Counted from the first letter of the stretch, positions 35,254-44,938 are shown. The stretch is 64,000 nt of DNA from Hyphomonas sp. (GCA_013791775.1 VMTE01000030.1:62001-126000), one strand, 5' to 3'. The notes: generated by a model not told the origin, from the sequence alone. Made by a program: numbers and translations.

Positions 35254-35546
35254 TGCGGTTTGCCTTCTCCGATGGCCCAGCGCGTCTCGTTGATCAGGAC
35301 GCGGCCGAACACGCCGGCTTTTGAATAGGGATCCTGGCTGTTCAGGGCTTTCGCCGCGTCGAGATTCCCGGCTTCGATCAGGAAGACCGAACCGATCATC
35401 TTGCCTTGGTCATCGAGCAGGGGCCCCGCCATCCGTACGGCAGGGCCGATGGCTGCGGCCCATTCCAGGTGCGCGGGCCGTGCGGCCGCGCGCCGGGCGG
35501 CCCCATCGGTTTCATTGTCGAGGCAGTACAGGCAATAGAGTGACAT
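35250..35546 (-). CDS. YciI family protein
   Basis: This 98-residue dimeric alpha-beta barrel protein of the YciI group has 'RPAHLEWAAAIG', 'AGPLLDDQGKMIGSVFLIEA' and the conserved Asp-Pro-Tyr in 'QDPYSKAGVF'. The family may have hydrolase or chlorohydrolase-like activity, but the role here is unknown. It is first in a two-gene unit with the GST gene. Confidence 0.88.
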   Translation of the reverse strand: MSLYCLYCLDNETDGAARRAAARPAHLEWAAAIGPAVRMAGPLLDDQGKMIGSVFLIEAGNLDAAKALNSQDPYSKAGVFGRVLINETRWAIGEGKPQ

Positions 35547-35654
35547 TCCGGAGCCCTCCGATAACTCGCCGATGCCTATGGCACAGGCTTCAGACTCAGG
35601 CCATGGGCGCGCCGGGAGAGGGTTGTTATCCTGCGCAACGCGCGCGCTGAATAC

Positions 35655-35686
35655 TATATTGATTGTTCAGTAATTTTGTGCATACT
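35655..35686 (+). promoter_or_regulatory. tetR promoter with candidate operator
   Basis: GATTGTTCAGT at 35661-35671 overlaps a TTGATT -35 box (35659-35664). After 16 bases comes CATACT (35681-35686) as -10. The same core, GATTG(A/T)TCAGT preceded by TATA and two bases, recurs at 36376-36386 after tetR. This suggests the regulator controls its own promoter. Confidence 0.5.
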
Positions 35687-35692
35687 GTCCGG

Positions 35693-36388
35693 ATGAGTTC
35701 AAATCCGACCGATGATACCCGCAAGATGATCCTCCACGCTGCTGTGGAGCGCATCCTTCATTACGGCTACTCGAAGACCACGATGGCCGAGATCGCCCGG
35801 GATTGCAGCATGTCGGCCGGCAATATCTACCGGTTTTTTGCCTCGAAACTCGATATTGCCGAGGCCATGGCCCAGAAGTTCAACGAGGAATCCTACCTCA
35901 CCTTTGCGAAGATCGCGGCCCGCAAGGATACCGCCGCCAACCGGTTGCGCGAGCTCTTTCACTATGAGCTTGCCCGTACCTACTCGGCGATCGAGGAAGA
36001 AGCCAAGATTCTCGAAGTGGCGGAAGTGCTGGGCGCCGAACGTCCACTCTACATGAACGACAAGCTTGCCCGGGAGCGCGTCTTCCTGGTTCAGATCCTG
36101 GAAGCCGGAATCAAGACGGGCGAATTCAGGGCTTTGGAGAACCCCAACGAGATTGCTGAAATGTGGCAGTCGGCGCTGATGAAGTTCCGGTTCCCGCAGC
36201 TTTTCTCGAGGTTGACCCTGCCGAAGTTGCAGCGGGAACTGGACGGCGTGATGGATCTTCTGCTGGCCGGTCTGTCGCCGGGCTCGGCGGTTCCGGCGCC
36301 GTGGGACGGCGTGACGGCGGCCACCGGTGAGGCCTGCCCGGTCACGGGAGAGCCCATTGAGAGTTCTTCTATAAAGATTGATCAGTGA
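35693..36388 (+). CDS. TetR family transcriptional regulator
   Basis: This 231-residue regulator has the N-terminal HTH 'KTTMAEIARDCSMSAGNIY' (about 27-45) and 'RFFASK' closing the domain. The C-terminal ligand domain is a standard helical TetR type. An in-frame TTG start at 35663 is possible, but the ATG at 35693 is better placed. The 3' end contains the second copy of the putative operator, and a promoter for a 37-residue peptide follows directly. Confidence 0.9.
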   Translation: MSSNPTDDTRKMILHAAVERILHYGYSKTTMAEIARDCSMSAGNIYRFFASKLDIAEAMAQKFNEESYLTFAKIAARKDTAANRLRELFHYELARTYSAIEEEAKILEVAEVLGAERPLYMNDKLARERVFLVQILEAGIKTGEFRALENPNEIAEMWQSALMKFRFPQLFSRLTLPKLQRELDGVMDLLLAGLSPGSAVPAPWDGVTAATGEACPVTGEPIESSSIKIDQ

Positions 36389-36436
36389 ATAAAAACGATA
36401 TCATTCATTGACCAGCATTCAGGGCGGTGCTATATG
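36376..36436 (+). promoter_or_regulatory. Operator pair and promoter for a small membrane peptide
   Basis: GATTGATCAGTGAAT at 36376-36390 and an inverted, 10-of-13 matching arm at about 36402-36414 flank a central ACGATATC. The right arm covers the -35 box TTGACC (36408-36413), which is followed by exactly 17 bases and TATATG (36431-36436). A repressor bound here would block the promoter. The left arm overlaps the tetR stop codon. Confidence 0.55.
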
Positions 36437-36489
36437 TGACCCATGGAAGGCAGCGGTTGCCCTCCACCCAGTCAAGAAGAGCCTTCGCC

Positions 36490-36603
36490 ATGACCACCTC
36501 ACGCCAAGAAGCCCGCCAGTCGCTGCTGTCGATCCTTGCTGCCATTCCGGCCGCAGCGGTCACGCTCTGGGCAACCTACGGCCTCGCCTCGTTCGTCGCC
36601 TGA
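36490..36603 (+). CDS. Small 37-residue single-span membrane protein
   Basis: This short gene, below usual annotation cut-offs, encodes a polar N-terminus 'MTTSRQEARQ' and one hydrophobic segment from about residue 11 to 37 with Trp and Tyr near its end. AAGAAGAG lies upstream of the ATG. It has its own promoter with TetR-type operator repeats and a very strong terminator downstream. That bracketing supports a real transcription unit. The function is unknown, and similar tiny proteins often modulate transporters or respond to membrane stress. Confidence 0.6.
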   Translation: MTTSRQEARQSLLSILAAIPAAAVTLWATYGLASFVA

Positions 36604-36680
36604 ACGCAGCGCCGCAACGCAGCCAGATCCTCCCATCCTTGCACACAGCGAACATCCCCTGACGCGCGTGCAGGCCTTGT

Positions 36681-36726
36681 CCGGGACCTGAGGAAAACCT
36701 TTCCCTCAGGTCCCGGCTTTTCCTTT
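36681..36726 (+). terminator. Strong Rho-independent terminator
   Basis: A perfect 13-base stem (36681-36693 with 36704-36716) has a ten-base loop and is followed by CTTTTCCTTTTCC. It closes the small membrane protein transcript and lies just ahead of the convergent tsaD 3' end. Confidence 0.85.
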
Positions 36727-36740
36727 TCCGGTCTGGAAAA

Positions 36741-37832
36741 TCAGGCCTTCGCGCCCTTGTGGCCGCCGCCATAGACCGGCGCGCTCAGCGCCGCCGCCTC
36801 GTCCAACGGCCAGCGCGGCCGCGAGCCGGCATCCAACCCGTCTTCGTGCCCTGCCAGACCTGCAGCCATCCGTTCGGCCCCGGCCAGGGCGATCATCGCC
36901 GCATTGTCCGTGCAATGGCGCAGCGGCGGCGCAACCAGTTGCGCGCCGTGTTCCGCAGCCGCCGTTTCAAGCGCTGCGCGGATCGCCTTATTGGCGGCCA
37001 CGCCTCCGGCAACGACAAAACGCTTCGCCGCGCCGCCTGTGCCGAAGCCTTCCAGCGCCCGCGCAGACTTTTCCGCCAGTACGTCGCAGATCGCCGCCTG
37101 GAAGCTGGCGCAGACATCGGCCTTTTGCGCCTCGGTCTCCGCGTTCGCAGCCACCCGCGCCACGGCGGACTTCAGCCCCGCAAAACTCATCTCCAGACCC
37201 GGCCGGTTCAGCAGCGGGCGCGGAAATCCATGCGCCGCGGGGTTTCCGGATCTCGCCAGCCGCTCCACGGCCGGACCGCCGGGAAAGCCAAGACCCATCA
37301 GTTTTGCCACCTTGTCGAACGCTTCGCCGACGGCGTCGTCGATGGTGGAGCCGAGCCGCACATAGTCGCCCAGCCCGCGCACTTCGAGAAACTGGCAATG
37401 CCCGCCGGAAACCAGCAGCAGAAGATACGGGAACGGACAATCCGCCGACAGGCGAGGGGAGAGGGCATGGCCCTCCAGATGGTTCACCGGAATGAACGGA
37501 ACGCCCGCCGCTTGCGCCACCGCCTTGCCCGTCATCAGCCCCACCAGCACCCCGCCGATCAGCCCCGGCCCGGCGGTCGCCGCCACGCCGTCCAGTGCGT
37601 CATAGCTGATTCCGGCGTCCTGCATCGCTTTCGCCACCACCGCGTCGGCCAGCTCCGCATGCGCCCGCGCCGCAATTTCCGGCACCACGCCCCGATAGGG
37701 CGCGTGCTCCTCCAGCTGCGTACGGATCACATCCGACAGCAGCGTCGCGCGCCCGTCCTCAAGGCGCAGCACCGCCGCGGCGGTCTCGTCGCAGGAAGTC
37801 TCGATGCCGAGGATGGTGAAGGGGCGGGTCAT
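36741..37832 (-). CDS. tsaD: tRNA N6-adenosine threonylcarbamoyltransferase
   Basis: This essential enzyme puts the threonylcarbamoyl group on A37 of ANN-decoding tRNAs, working with TsaB, TsaC and TsaE. It has 363 residues. '[14 protein letters not shown]' at the N-terminus, the metal-binding 'HLEGH', and '[11 protein letters not shown]' and '[12 protein letters not shown]' are all conserved. The ATG at 37832 precedes a REP-like repeat pair on the upstream side. Confidence 0.96.
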   Translation of the reverse strand: MTRPFTILGIETSCDETAAAVLRLEDGRATLLSDVIRTQLEEHAPYRGVVPEIAARAHAELADAVVAKAMQDAGISYDALDGVAATAGPGLIGGVLVGLMTGKAVAQAAGVPFIPVNHLEGHALSPRLSADCPFPYLLLLVSGGHCQFLEVRGLGDYVRLGSTIDDAVGEAFDKVAKLMGLGFPGGPAVERLARSGNPAAHGFPRPLLNRPGLEMSFAGLKSAVARVAANAETEAQKADVCASFQAAICDVLAEKSARALEGFGTGGAAKRFVVAGGVAANKAIRAALETAAAEHGAQLVAPPLRHCTDNAAMIALAGAERMAAGLAGHEDGLDAGSRPRWPLDEAAALSAPVYGGGHKGAKA

Positions 37833-37845
37833 CAGCCGCCTTTAG

Positions 37846-37957
37846 CCCCTTCTCCCTTGAGGGAGAAGGGGTTGGGGATGAGGGGCTGAAGCTGCAGTGC
37901 GCCGCCGCCCCTCACCCCCAACCCCCTCTCCCCGCAAGCGGGGCGAGGGGGCGAGTG
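37846..37957. repeat. Pair of inverted REP-like palindromic elements
   Basis: Copy one is a perfect 11-base stem around TTGA (37846-37871) with tail TTGGGGATGAGGGG. Copy two is a hairpin at 37923-37952 around GC-AA-GC, and on the minus strand it carries the tail TTGGGGGTGAGGGG. The copies face each other as a mirrored pair, the arrangement seen in mobile REP doublets. The remaining bases 37958-38147, up to the TIR gene, become AT-richer and hold no gene I can support. Confidence 0.7.
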
Positions 37958-38147
37958 AAGTGGTTTCAAGACGCGCGAACGTGCAGTCGTCGCTTCTGCT
38001 GTCCCACGTTCCAGCCGGTGCGGTCATTTGCGAACCGGGCGTGTAACAAGCTCAGCCGAATCGCCCTATCGTTGAATTTTAAGGGGCGATGGCGAGAGCT
38101 TCGGTCAAGTAGCTCCCCAACATTTGGTAAAAAGGCGGAATCGACCA

Positions 38148-39152
38148 GTGAAGGTATTCATCAGCTGGAGTGGAGAGCGCAGCAAAGGAGTGGCTGTAGC
38201 GCTTCGAGACTGGATTCCGCTCGTTCTGCAGTATGCTCAGCCGTGGGTGTCTGAGAAAGACATCTCAGCTGGCGAGCGATGGGCTCTGACAGTAGCTTCC
38301 GAATTGGAAGCCTCAAACTTTGGAATCATTTGTGTTACGCCCGAAAACTTGAACTCGGAGTGGCTCTTGTTTGAGTCTGGCGCCCTTTCCAAATCGATGC
38401 TTGAGGGGAAAGTTATTCCATTGCTATTCGGTCTGGAACTGAGTGACCTCAGTGGCCCGCTGTCTCAGTTTCAAGCTCAAAAGCTCGAGCAAGCGGGCAT
38501 CCATGAAGTTATCCGATCAATCAACAAAGTAGCAGAGAAGGGAGCAACTCAGAACATCATTGACCAACTTGTTCCATCTCTGTGGCCTCAGCTAAGCAAA
38601 GCAATCGGAGATATCTCCAGCGCGGTTCCAACTGGAAAACAAAGGAGGAACCAACAAGAAATCCTTGAAGAACTAGTGACCGGTGTTCGAGGCTTGAACA
38701 ATCGAATGCGGGAAATCGACCTTGAGTCTCCCGATCGAGAACGGTCATCTCGAAAACGGCGCTACAGGTTCCACCCGCGAATGCTCTTCGAGATATCGTC
38801 GTTGGCGGACACAAATGAAGATGGTCCAATCGGATTGTTGATTCTTGCCAGTTTACTTAGAGAAGATACGCCTTGGCTCGCAGACATCGTAGCCGAGTAT
38901 TACCGTGACATCAAAGGCGCGCCGAAAGAAGAAGTGCCTCGATTGCTGAGTTCGCTTGCGTCAACAATCAAGAGCCTGACTTTCCATCCACTCGGCCGAG
39001 AAATGTTCGCGATGTCGAAAGAAAGCAGCATGTTGGTCGAAGAGCTTCCAATGGTTATTGATGCAGTGGTGTCGCGATACATGGAGCGAAGCCTACGTTT
39101 GCAAGTTTCTCGAATTGAAGAACGAGACGCCAAGTCACCGAGAGACCAATAG
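38148..39152 (+). CDS. TIR-domain protein, possible NAD-cleaving effector
   Basis: This 334-residue protein has an N-terminal TIR domain (about 1-150): 'VFISWSGERSKGVAVAL', then 'SNFGIICVTPENLNSEWLLF' and Glu76 in 'FESGALSK', the position of the catalytic glutamate in NAD-cleaving TIR domains. The C-terminal 180 residues are charged and helical with no family I recognise. Codon and base use are clearly AT-richer than the flanking tsaD and lepA genes. There is no partner gene (no Thoeris or CBASS neighbour). The GTG at 38148 is the likely start; a TTG at 38124 is possible. Confidence 0.8.
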   Translation: MKVFISWSGERSKGVAVALRDWIPLVLQYAQPWVSEKDISAGERWALTVASELEASNFGIICVTPENLNSEWLLFESGALSKSMLEGKVIPLLFGLELSDLSGPLSQFQAQKLEQAGIHEVIRSINKVAEKGATQNIIDQLVPSLWPQLSKAIGDISSAVPTGKQRRNQQEILEELVTGVRGLNNRMREIDLESPDRERSSRKRRYRFHPRMLFEISSLADTNEDGPIGLLILASLLREDTPWLADIVAEYYRDIKGAPKEEVPRLLSSLASTIKSLTFHPLGREMFAMSKESSMLVEELPMVIDAVVSRYMERSLRLQVSRIEERDAKSPRDQ

Positions 39153-39159
39153 TTTCGGA

Positions 39160-40965
39160 CTAATCCCCATCCATCCGCAGCGCCGCGACAAACGCTTCCT
39201 GCGGAATCTCGACCTTGCCGAACTGGCGCATGCGTTTCTTGCCGGCGGCCTGCTTGTCGAGCAGCTTGCGTTTGCGGGTGGCGTCGCCACCATAGCATTT
39301 CGCCGTCACGTCCTTGCGCATCGCCGAAATCGTCTCGCGCGCGACGACCCGCCCGCCGATGGCGGCCTGGATCGGGATCTTGAACATCTGCCTCGGGATC
39401 AGGTCCTTCAGCCGCTCGCACATCTGCCGCCCGCGGCTTTCGGCGCGGTCGCGGTGCACCAGCATGGCGAGGGCGTCCACCGGTTCCTCGTTGACGAGGA
39501 TCTGCAGCTTCACGAGATTCTCGGCGCGGTGGCCGATGAGGTTGTAGTCGAAGCTCGCATAGCCGCGCGAAATCGATTTCAGCCGGTCATAGAAGTCGAA
39601 CACGACCTCGTTGAGCGGCAGTTCGTATTTCACGCAGGCCCGTCCGCCCACGTACGAAAGCTCGGTCTGGATGCCGCGCCGGTCCTGGCAGAGTTTCAGG
39701 ATCGAGCCGAGATATTCGTCCGGCGTGTAGATCGTCGCCGAGATCCACGGCTCGCGGATTTCCGAGATGCGCACAACATCCGGCATGTCCGCCGGGTTGT
39801 GCAGTTCGATCTCGGAACCGTCCGTCATCGTCATCTGGTAGACGACCGAAGGCGCCGTCGCGATCAGGTCGAGGTCGAACTCGCGGCTGAGGCGTTCCTG
39901 GATGATCTCGAGGTGCAGGAGGCCGAGGAAGCCGCAGCGGAAGCCCATGCCGAGCGCCGCAGATGTCTCCATCTCCCAGGTGAAGCTCGCATCATTGAGG
40001 CGCAGCTTGCTCATCGCCGCGCGCAGGTCGTCGAAGTCGCCCGCGTCCATCGGGAACAGGCCGCAGAACACCACCGGCTGCACGTCCTTGTAGCCGGGCA
40101 GGGCCTTGTCGGTCGGTCGCTTGTCTTCGGTGATGGTGTCGCCGACCGCCGTGTCGCCCACTTCCTTGATCGAGGCGACGAAATAGCCGACCTCGCCGGG
40201 ACCCAGCGCATCGGTCTCAGTCAGTTTCGGATTGAAGGTGCCGATCTTGTCGATCTCGTAGACGCCGCCGGTGCGCATCATCCGGATCGATTGTTTCCGC
40301 TTCAGCACACCGTCATGCACGCGCACGATGACCACGACGCCGAGATAGGGGTCGTAATAGGCGTCCACCAGCGCCGCCTTGAGGGGCGCGTTCACGTCGC
40401 CGCCGCGCGGTGGGGGCAGCTGGGTCACGATGGCTTCCAGCACGTCGGGGATGCCGAAGCCGGTCTTGGCCGATATCTCGACCGCGTTCGCCGTGTCGAG
40501 GCCGATGATCTCCTCGATCTGCTCCTTCACGCGCGCCACATCGGCGGCCGGCAGATCCACCTTGTTCAGCACCGGCACGATTTCGTGGTTCTGGTCGATG
40601 GCCTGGTAGACGTTCGCCAGCGTCTGCGCCTCGACGCCCTGCGAGGCGTCCACCACCAGCAGCGAGCCTTCGCACGCCGCCAGGCACCGGCTCACCTCAT
40701 AGGCGAAGTCGACGTGTCCCGGCGTGTCCATCAGGTTCAGCGTATAGGTTTCGCCGTCATTGGCCTTGTAGCTGAGGCGCACGGTCTGCGCCTTGATCGT
40801 GATGCCGCGCTCTTTCTCGATATCCATCGAATCGAGCACCTGTTCGCTCATTTCGCGGTCGGTCAGGCCGCCGCAGGCCTGGATCAGCCGGTCGGCGAGG
40901 GTCGATTTCCCATGGTCGATATGGGCGATGATCGAGAAATTACGTATTTTGTCACGAGGGGTCAT
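39160..40965 (-). CDS. lepA: Elongation factor 4 (LepA)
   Basis: This translational GTPase back-translocates or aids ribosome assembly. It has 601 residues. The G1 loop is '[13 protein letters not shown]', G3 'DTPGHVDF', G4 'NKVD', and the LepA-specific C-terminus '[20 protein letters not shown]' is intact. The start is ATG at 40965 or 40974; a TATATG sits six bases before the inner ATG, so a short or absent leader is possible. A much longer upstream open frame has no similarity. It converges with the TIR gene, seven bases apart. Confidence 0.96.
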   Translation of the reverse strand: MTPRDKIRNFSIIAHIDHGKSTLADRLIQACGGLTDREMSEQVLDSMDIEKERGITIKAQTVRLSYKANDGETYTLNLMDTPGHVDFAYEVSRCLAACEGSLLVVDASQGVEAQTLANVYQAIDQNHEIVPVLNKVDLPAADVARVKEQIEEIIGLDTANAVEISAKTGFGIPDVLEAIVTQLPPPRGGDVNAPLKAALVDAYYDPYLGVVVIVRVHDGVLKRKQSIRMMRTGGVYEIDKIGTFNPKLTETDALGPGEVGYFVASIKEVGDTAVGDTITEDKRPTDKALPGYKDVQPVVFCGLFPMDAGDFDDLRAAMSKLRLNDASFTWEMETSAALGMGFRCGFLGLLHLEIIQERLSREFDLDLIATAPSVVYQMTMTDGSEIELHNPADMPDVVRISEIREPWISATIYTPDEYLGSILKLCQDRRGIQTELSYVGGRACVKYELPLNEVVFDFYDRLKSISRGYASFDYNLIGHRAENLVKLQILVNEEPVDALAMLVHRDRAESRGRQMCERLKDLIPRQMFKIPIQAAIGGRVVARETISAMRKDVTAKCYGGDATRKRKLLDKQAAGKKRMRQFGKVEIPQEAFVAALRMDGD

Positions 40966-41082
40966 GGGCGGCATATAGCGGGGCCGGCGCCGCGCGGGAA
41001 GTAGGCCCGGACGGGTCGCCACACTGGCGCCTTGCCGCGCCCCCGAGTATGACAAGAGCCGAAACCGCGAGGAGCGCTGCTC

Positions 41083-41628
41083 ATGAGACTGCTGATTGTC
41101 ACTGCCGCCGCCCTGGCACTCGGCGCTTGTGGCTATTTCAACCCATCTGCGGATGCGCCGGTTGTGCCGCCTGAGGCCAGCCCGCCGCCCGCCGGTGAAA
41201 CGTCTGACTGGCAGGAGCCTGTGATGCCCACCCCCGCAGAAGCCGCCCGGGCCGCCGAAGAAGCCCAGAACAAGGCCGAAGCCGGCGTGGTCTATGTCGG
41301 CGCCGACAAGAAGGACACAACAGTCACGATGAAGATCGGCGAAACGCTCCGTATCGAACTCGTCTCCATCCCTACGGCCGGCTATGTCTGGAACTTGGTC
41401 GAAACCCCCGCCTTCATGGAACCGGCGGGCGAAGGCACCCGCGCCACCGATCCCGCCCATCAGGAAATGGCCGGCTTTACCGGCGGCAACCACTTCCTCA
41501 GCTTCGATTTCATTCCCAAGGCGGCCGGCACCGGCACCTTCAAGCTGACCGAAGGCCGCCCCTGGGAAACCGATGAAGAGCCGATGGACCGGTTCGAAGT
41601 GACGGTCACCGTCACCCCGGCAGAGTAG
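41083..41628 (+). CDS. Chagasin-like (I42) cysteine protease inhibitor lipoprotein
   Basis: This 181-residue lipoprotein has the signal and lipobox '[11 protein letters not shown]', an Ala/Glu/Pro linker, then a chagasin domain. The three inhibitory loops are recognisable: '[11 protein letters not shown]' for Asn-Pro-Thr-Thr-Gly-Tyr, '[10 protein letters not shown]' for the Gly-rich loop, and 'TEGRPWE' for Arg-Pro-Trp. It probably inhibits papain-like proteases at the cell surface. Its stop overlaps the next GTG start by one base. Confidence 0.82.
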   Translation: MRLLIVTAAALALGACGYFNPSADAPVVPPEASPPPAGETSDWQEPVMPTPAEAARAAEEAQNKAEAGVVYVGADKKDTTVTMKIGETLRIELVSIPTAGYVWNLVETPAFMEPAGEGTRATDPAHQEMAGFTGGNHFLSFDFIPKAAGTGTFKLTEGRPWETDEEPMDRFEVTVTVTPAE

Positions 41629-42734
41629 TGCGCGCCTTGTCGGACACCCAGCCGATCCCCGCAAAGACCGGCATCACGGAAGAGGGCTACCTCACCGATT
41701 GCTGGTACCTCGCCGCACCTTCAGCTCGCCTGAAGCCCGGCAAGCAGCAGCGGCTGATGGTACTCGGCGAGCCGGTCGTTGTCGGCCGCACGCCGGCGGG
41801 CGAGGCCTTCGCCCTGCGCGACATCTGCCCCCACCGCCTCGTGCCCCTGTCGTCCGGCCAGCAGGTGGAAACCAAGGGCGAGTGGACGCTGCAATGTCCC
41901 TATCATGGCTGGCGCTTCGGCACGGATGGCGGCTGCCGCCTGATGCCGAGCCTCACCGATGACAGCCCCTACGACGCCGCCAAGGTCAAGGTCCGGCGTT
42001 ATCCCGTCCACGAGGCGAACGGCGCGGTCTATCTCTATGTCGCGCACGATCCGCGCTCCACCGCGCCGCCGGCCGTCCCGCCGCCGGATTTTGGTCCGCT
42101 CCCGGACAAGCCCGGCTTCATCATCGAGGACGTGTTCGCCGCTCATATGGACGACGCCGTCGTCGGCCTGATGGACCCCGCCCACGTGCCCTTTGTGCAT
42201 AACCAGTGGTGGTGGCGCCCGCCGTCTGCGGGCCTGAAGCTCAAGGAAAAGCCGTTCATCCCCACCGAGCGCGGCTGGGCCATCGACCGCCATTCCCCGT
42301 CGTCGAACTCGAAACTCTACCGCTGGGTCTTCGGCGGCGATGTGCAGACCGAGATCCGCTTCCAGCTGCCGGGCTACCGCTGGGAGATCATCTCCAACAA
42401 CACCGCGCGCCTCCTCACGCTGACCTGTCTCACGCCCGAAGCGCCGAAGAAAACCCGCATCACCCAGTTCACCTGGTGGACCGGCGCGCCGCTCCTCCAT
42501 CTCGCCGTGCCGCTCGGCAAGCGCATGGGCCGGAAATTTCTGGCGCAGGACGGGCGCATGGTTGACCTGCAAAACCAGGGCATGGCCCACCAGAAGGCGA
42601 TGCTCTGGATCGACGACATCGACATCCAGGCCAAATGGTACCAGCAGCTGAAACGCGAATGGACCGCCGCCCGCACCGAGGGCAGGGACTTCGCCAACCC
42701 CATCCAGCCCCGCGTGCTGAAGTGGATGAGCTGA
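41628..42734 (+). CDS. Rieske 2Fe-2S ring-hydroxylating oxygenase
   Basis: This 368-residue alpha-subunit-type oxygenase has a complete Rieske cluster ('[14 protein letters not shown]' and '[11 protein letters not shown]') and mononuclear iron site ('[16 protein letters not shown]'). It is VanA-like in size. The substrate is unknown, and no reductase gene is adjacent. It contrasts with the cluster-lacking relative at 18790-19644. The GTG start overlaps the inhibitor gene stop. An AT-rich DUF4238 gene follows 11 bases later. Confidence 0.9.
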   Translation: MRALSDTQPIPAKTGITEEGYLTDCWYLAAPSARLKPGKQQRLMVLGEPVVVGRTPAGEAFALRDICPHRLVPLSSGQQVETKGEWTLQCPYHGWRFGTDGGCRLMPSLTDDSPYDAAKVKVRRYPVHEANGAVYLYVAHDPRSTAPPAVPPPDFGPLPDKPGFIIEDVFAAHMDDAVVGLMDPAHVPFVHNQWWWRPPSAGLKLKEKPFIPTERGWAIDRHSPSSNSKLYRWVFGGDVQTEIRFQLPGYRWEIISNNTARLLTLTCLTPEAPKKTRITQFTWWTGAPLLHLAVPLGKRMGRKFLAQDGRMVDLQNQGMAHQKAMLWIDDIDIQAKWYQQLKREWTAARTEGRDFANPIQPRVLKWMS

Positions 42735-42745
42735 GGAGGTGACGT

Positions 42746-43612
42746 TTGTCGAAGCACCACTTTGTGCCTCAACTGATATTGCGTCGGTTCCGTTCCACCT
42801 CGAAGGAGTTCTTCTACTTCAATATCGAGAAACCCGACGACCTGATCGTCAATCGTAACACTCGAAGCGTGTTCTACCAACGCGGGCTAAACACGCTTTC
42901 GAACAAGTCAGAAAGTCGAGAACAGCAGTTTGCTGCGCGGCTTGAAACACCGTTCAATCAGCTGCTCGATCAGATCGAACAAGTCTTATTCTCAAAATCC
43001 GTGTTAGATCTTTCGGATGATGACCGAGCGTTGATTGCATCGTTCTTTTACTATCAGTATCGGCGGCGCCCATCTATTGTCGATGAATTGATGTCCGATC
43101 CGCGTCGCATCGAATTGGATCAAGCAGAAGTCGATGCATTGAAGTTTACATCAAAAGCTCTGTTGTCGGACGATCAAAATGATCGCGACTACCTGCACGA
43201 TCTCAGAGCGGTTTTGCTAGTCCACATGAATCCTGAAGTTGTGAAAGATATAATCAAAACAGGCGTGTGTTTTGTCAGAAACTCCACCGACCAGCCCTTT
43301 ATCGTGGGGTCGAGACCGATTTGTCACGTTGCGTTCAAAGCGAATGACACATTGGTTCGAGAAAGGTATTTAGTCGAGCGGTTCGTATTCCCTGTTTCGG
43401 CTAGATGGTCGATTTTGATCGGGCCGGTAGAGCTTGATCGAAGGGTGCTCGAAATCACCAACAATTCCGAAGTTCGATTGATCAACAAAAAAATTGCTCT
43501 GCAGTCGACTATGATTGGCGGGCCAAGGCGGTCCGATATTGAAGTGTTGGCCAAGGCTATGCTGGCGTCTGAACGACTCGGCGATGGGAAAGAATCACCT
43601 GCCCCAAAATAG
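42746..43612 (+). CDS. DUF4238 family protein
   Basis: This 288-residue protein opens with the DUF4238 signature 'SKHHFVPQLILRRF'. The body has charged helical regions and mixed beta segments ('FVRNSTDQPFIVGSRPICHV') but no known catalytic motif. Function is unknown for the family. Base use is visibly AT-richer than neighbours, as for the TIR and Fic genes. The TTG start has an excellent ribosome site, AGGAGGTGA, six to eight bases upstream. It looks like a single-gene insertion. Confidence 0.78.
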   Translation: MSKHHFVPQLILRRFRSTSKEFFYFNIEKPDDLIVNRNTRSVFYQRGLNTLSNKSESREQQFAARLETPFNQLLDQIEQVLFSKSVLDLSDDDRALIASFFYYQYRRRPSIVDELMSDPRRIELDQAEVDALKFTSKALLSDDQNDRDYLHDLRAVLLVHMNPEVVKDIIKTGVCFVRNSTDQPFIVGSRPICHVAFKANDTLVRERYLVERFVFPVSARWSILIGPVELDRRVLEITNNSEVRLINKKIALQSTMIGGPRRSDIEVLAKAMLASERLGDGKESPAPK

Positions 43613-43718
43613 CCCACATAAAATGTAATCCATGTCGCTGGCCGGGTGGGACATTCGTTCCAGATCTTGCAGGGCGCGACGCGAAGCGCGCCCCCCCAGT
43701 CAACAAAGGAAATCTCAC

Positions 43719-44291
43719 ATGAAATCACTGTTTCTTGCTGCGGCTGCGGCCAGCGCGCTTGTGCTGGCAGCCTGCTCGCCGACCGAAACCACGCCGGTAA
43801 CCCCGGTGGCGGTTGAAGAGCCGGCGGCTGAGCCGGTCGTTGAACTGCCGGTTCCGGCGCCGACCACCATCGTTGATGTCGCGGCCGCCAATCCGGACTT
43901 CTCGACCCTCGTGTCAGCGATCCAGGCCGCCGGTCTCACTGAAACGCTGTCGGGCCCCGGCCCCTTCACGGTGTTCGCGCCGACCAACGCCGCCTTTGCG
44001 GCGCTGCCGGCCGGCACGCTCGACTCGCTCCTTCTGCCCGAGAACAAGGATCAGCTGACCAGGATCCTGACCTACCATGTGGTCTCCGGCAAAGTGATGG
44101 CCGCTGACCTGCCGGCCGCTGACGCTGGCACTGTGACGTCAACCGTCGCGGGTCTCGACCTCTCGGTCCGCATCGAAGCGGACGGCGCCGCCAAGGCCAA
44201 CGAAGCGACGATCACCTCGGCTGACATCGAAGCCTCGAACGGCGTGATCCACGTCATCGACACGGTGCTCATCCCGCGCATGGAAGAATAA
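43719..44291 (+). CDS. Fasciclin-domain lipoprotein
   Basis: This 190-residue lipoprotein has the lipobox 'LVLAACS', a Pro/Val/Glu-rich linker, and one fasciclin (FAS1) domain: '[18 protein letters not shown]', '[15 protein letters not shown]', '[10 protein letters not shown]', ending '[13 protein letters not shown]'. Such domains mediate adhesion or surface interactions. AAAGGA at 43705-43710 marks the ATG at 43719. A hairpin terminator follows. Confidence 0.93.
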   Translation: MKSLFLAAAAASALVLAACSPTETTPVTPVAVEEPAAEPVVELPVPAPTTIVDVAAANPDFSTLVSAIQAAGLTETLSGPGPFTVFAPTNAAFAALPAGTLDSLLLPENKDQLTRILTYHVVSGKVMAADLPAADAGTVTSTVAGLDLSVRIEADGAAKANEATITSADIEASNGVIHVIDTVLIPRMEE

Positions 44292-44317
44292 TCCGCGCGC
44301 CTTAGGGCAGCGAATTC

Positions 44318-44351
44318 GGGCCGCGATCCTCCCTGGGGGTCGCGGCCCTTT
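44318..44351 (+). terminator. Terminator after fasciclin gene
   Basis: The stem GGGCCGCGA/TCGCGGCCC (44318-44326 with 44340-44348) has a 13-base loop and is followed by only three T. It is a moderate intrinsic terminator, and the stem itself is very stable. Confidence 0.6.
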
Positions 44352-44431
44352 CCATTCACCCGCCGCTGGCCGCGAACAAAGAGTGAAACTTCAAGCTGTC
44401 TTTAACGCTTCCCGCTGCTAGGGTGGCGGCC

Positions 44432-44938
44432 ATGACGCGCGCGATTCGTATCCTCGGCATCGACCCCGGCCTCCGCCACACCGGCTGGGGCCTCATCGAA
44501 CAGTCCGGCATGCGGCTTTCCCATGTCGCCCACGGGGTGATCGAGGCGGCGACCGATATTTCGATGGCCGAACGCCTCGGCCACATCTTCGAGGCGGTGG
44601 GCGAACTCGCCCGCCATCACGGCCCGGATGCCGCCGGGGTCGAGGAAACGATCGTCAACGCCAACCCCCGCGCCGCCCTTAAGCTCGGCCAGGCCCGCGG
44701 CGCCGCGATGGCGGCCCTCGCCATGGCCGGCGTACCCGTCTCGGAATTCGCCCCGCGCCAGATCAAGCTGTCCGTGGTCGGAACAGGCACGGCCGACAAG
44801 GACCAGGTCAAGTTCATGGTCCAGCGGCTCCTGCCAAGGGCCGGCGACATGAAGCTCGACGCCGCCGACGCCCTCGCCTGCGCCATCTGCACCGCGCACC
44901 ACCTGCCGCCGCTGCTGCGCAAGAAGGGGGCGGCATGA
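44432..44938 (+). CDS. ruvC: Holliday junction endonuclease RuvC
   Basis: RuvC resolves Holliday junctions. This one has 168 residues. The catalytic acid Asp lies in 'LGIDPGLRHTGWG', with further ones in 'GVEETIVN' and 'LDAADALACAI'. A GTG at 44423 is an alternative start, but the ATG at 44432 fits the family. The stop overlaps ruvA as ATGA, beginning the ruvC-ruvA-ruvB operon. Confidence 0.96.
   Translation: MTRAIRILGIDPGLRHTGWGLIEQSGMRLSHVAHGVIEAATDISMAERLGHIFEAVGELARHHGPDAAGVEETIVNANPRAALKLGQARGAAMAALAMAGVPVSEFAPRQIKLSVVGTGTADKDQVKFMVQRLLPRAGDMKLDAADALACAICTAHHLPPLLRKKGAA

Noticed and set aside
40975-41664. 230-codon upstream extension of the lepA frame
   Set aside because: It lies antisense to the chagasin-like gene and LepA similarity starts at 40965.
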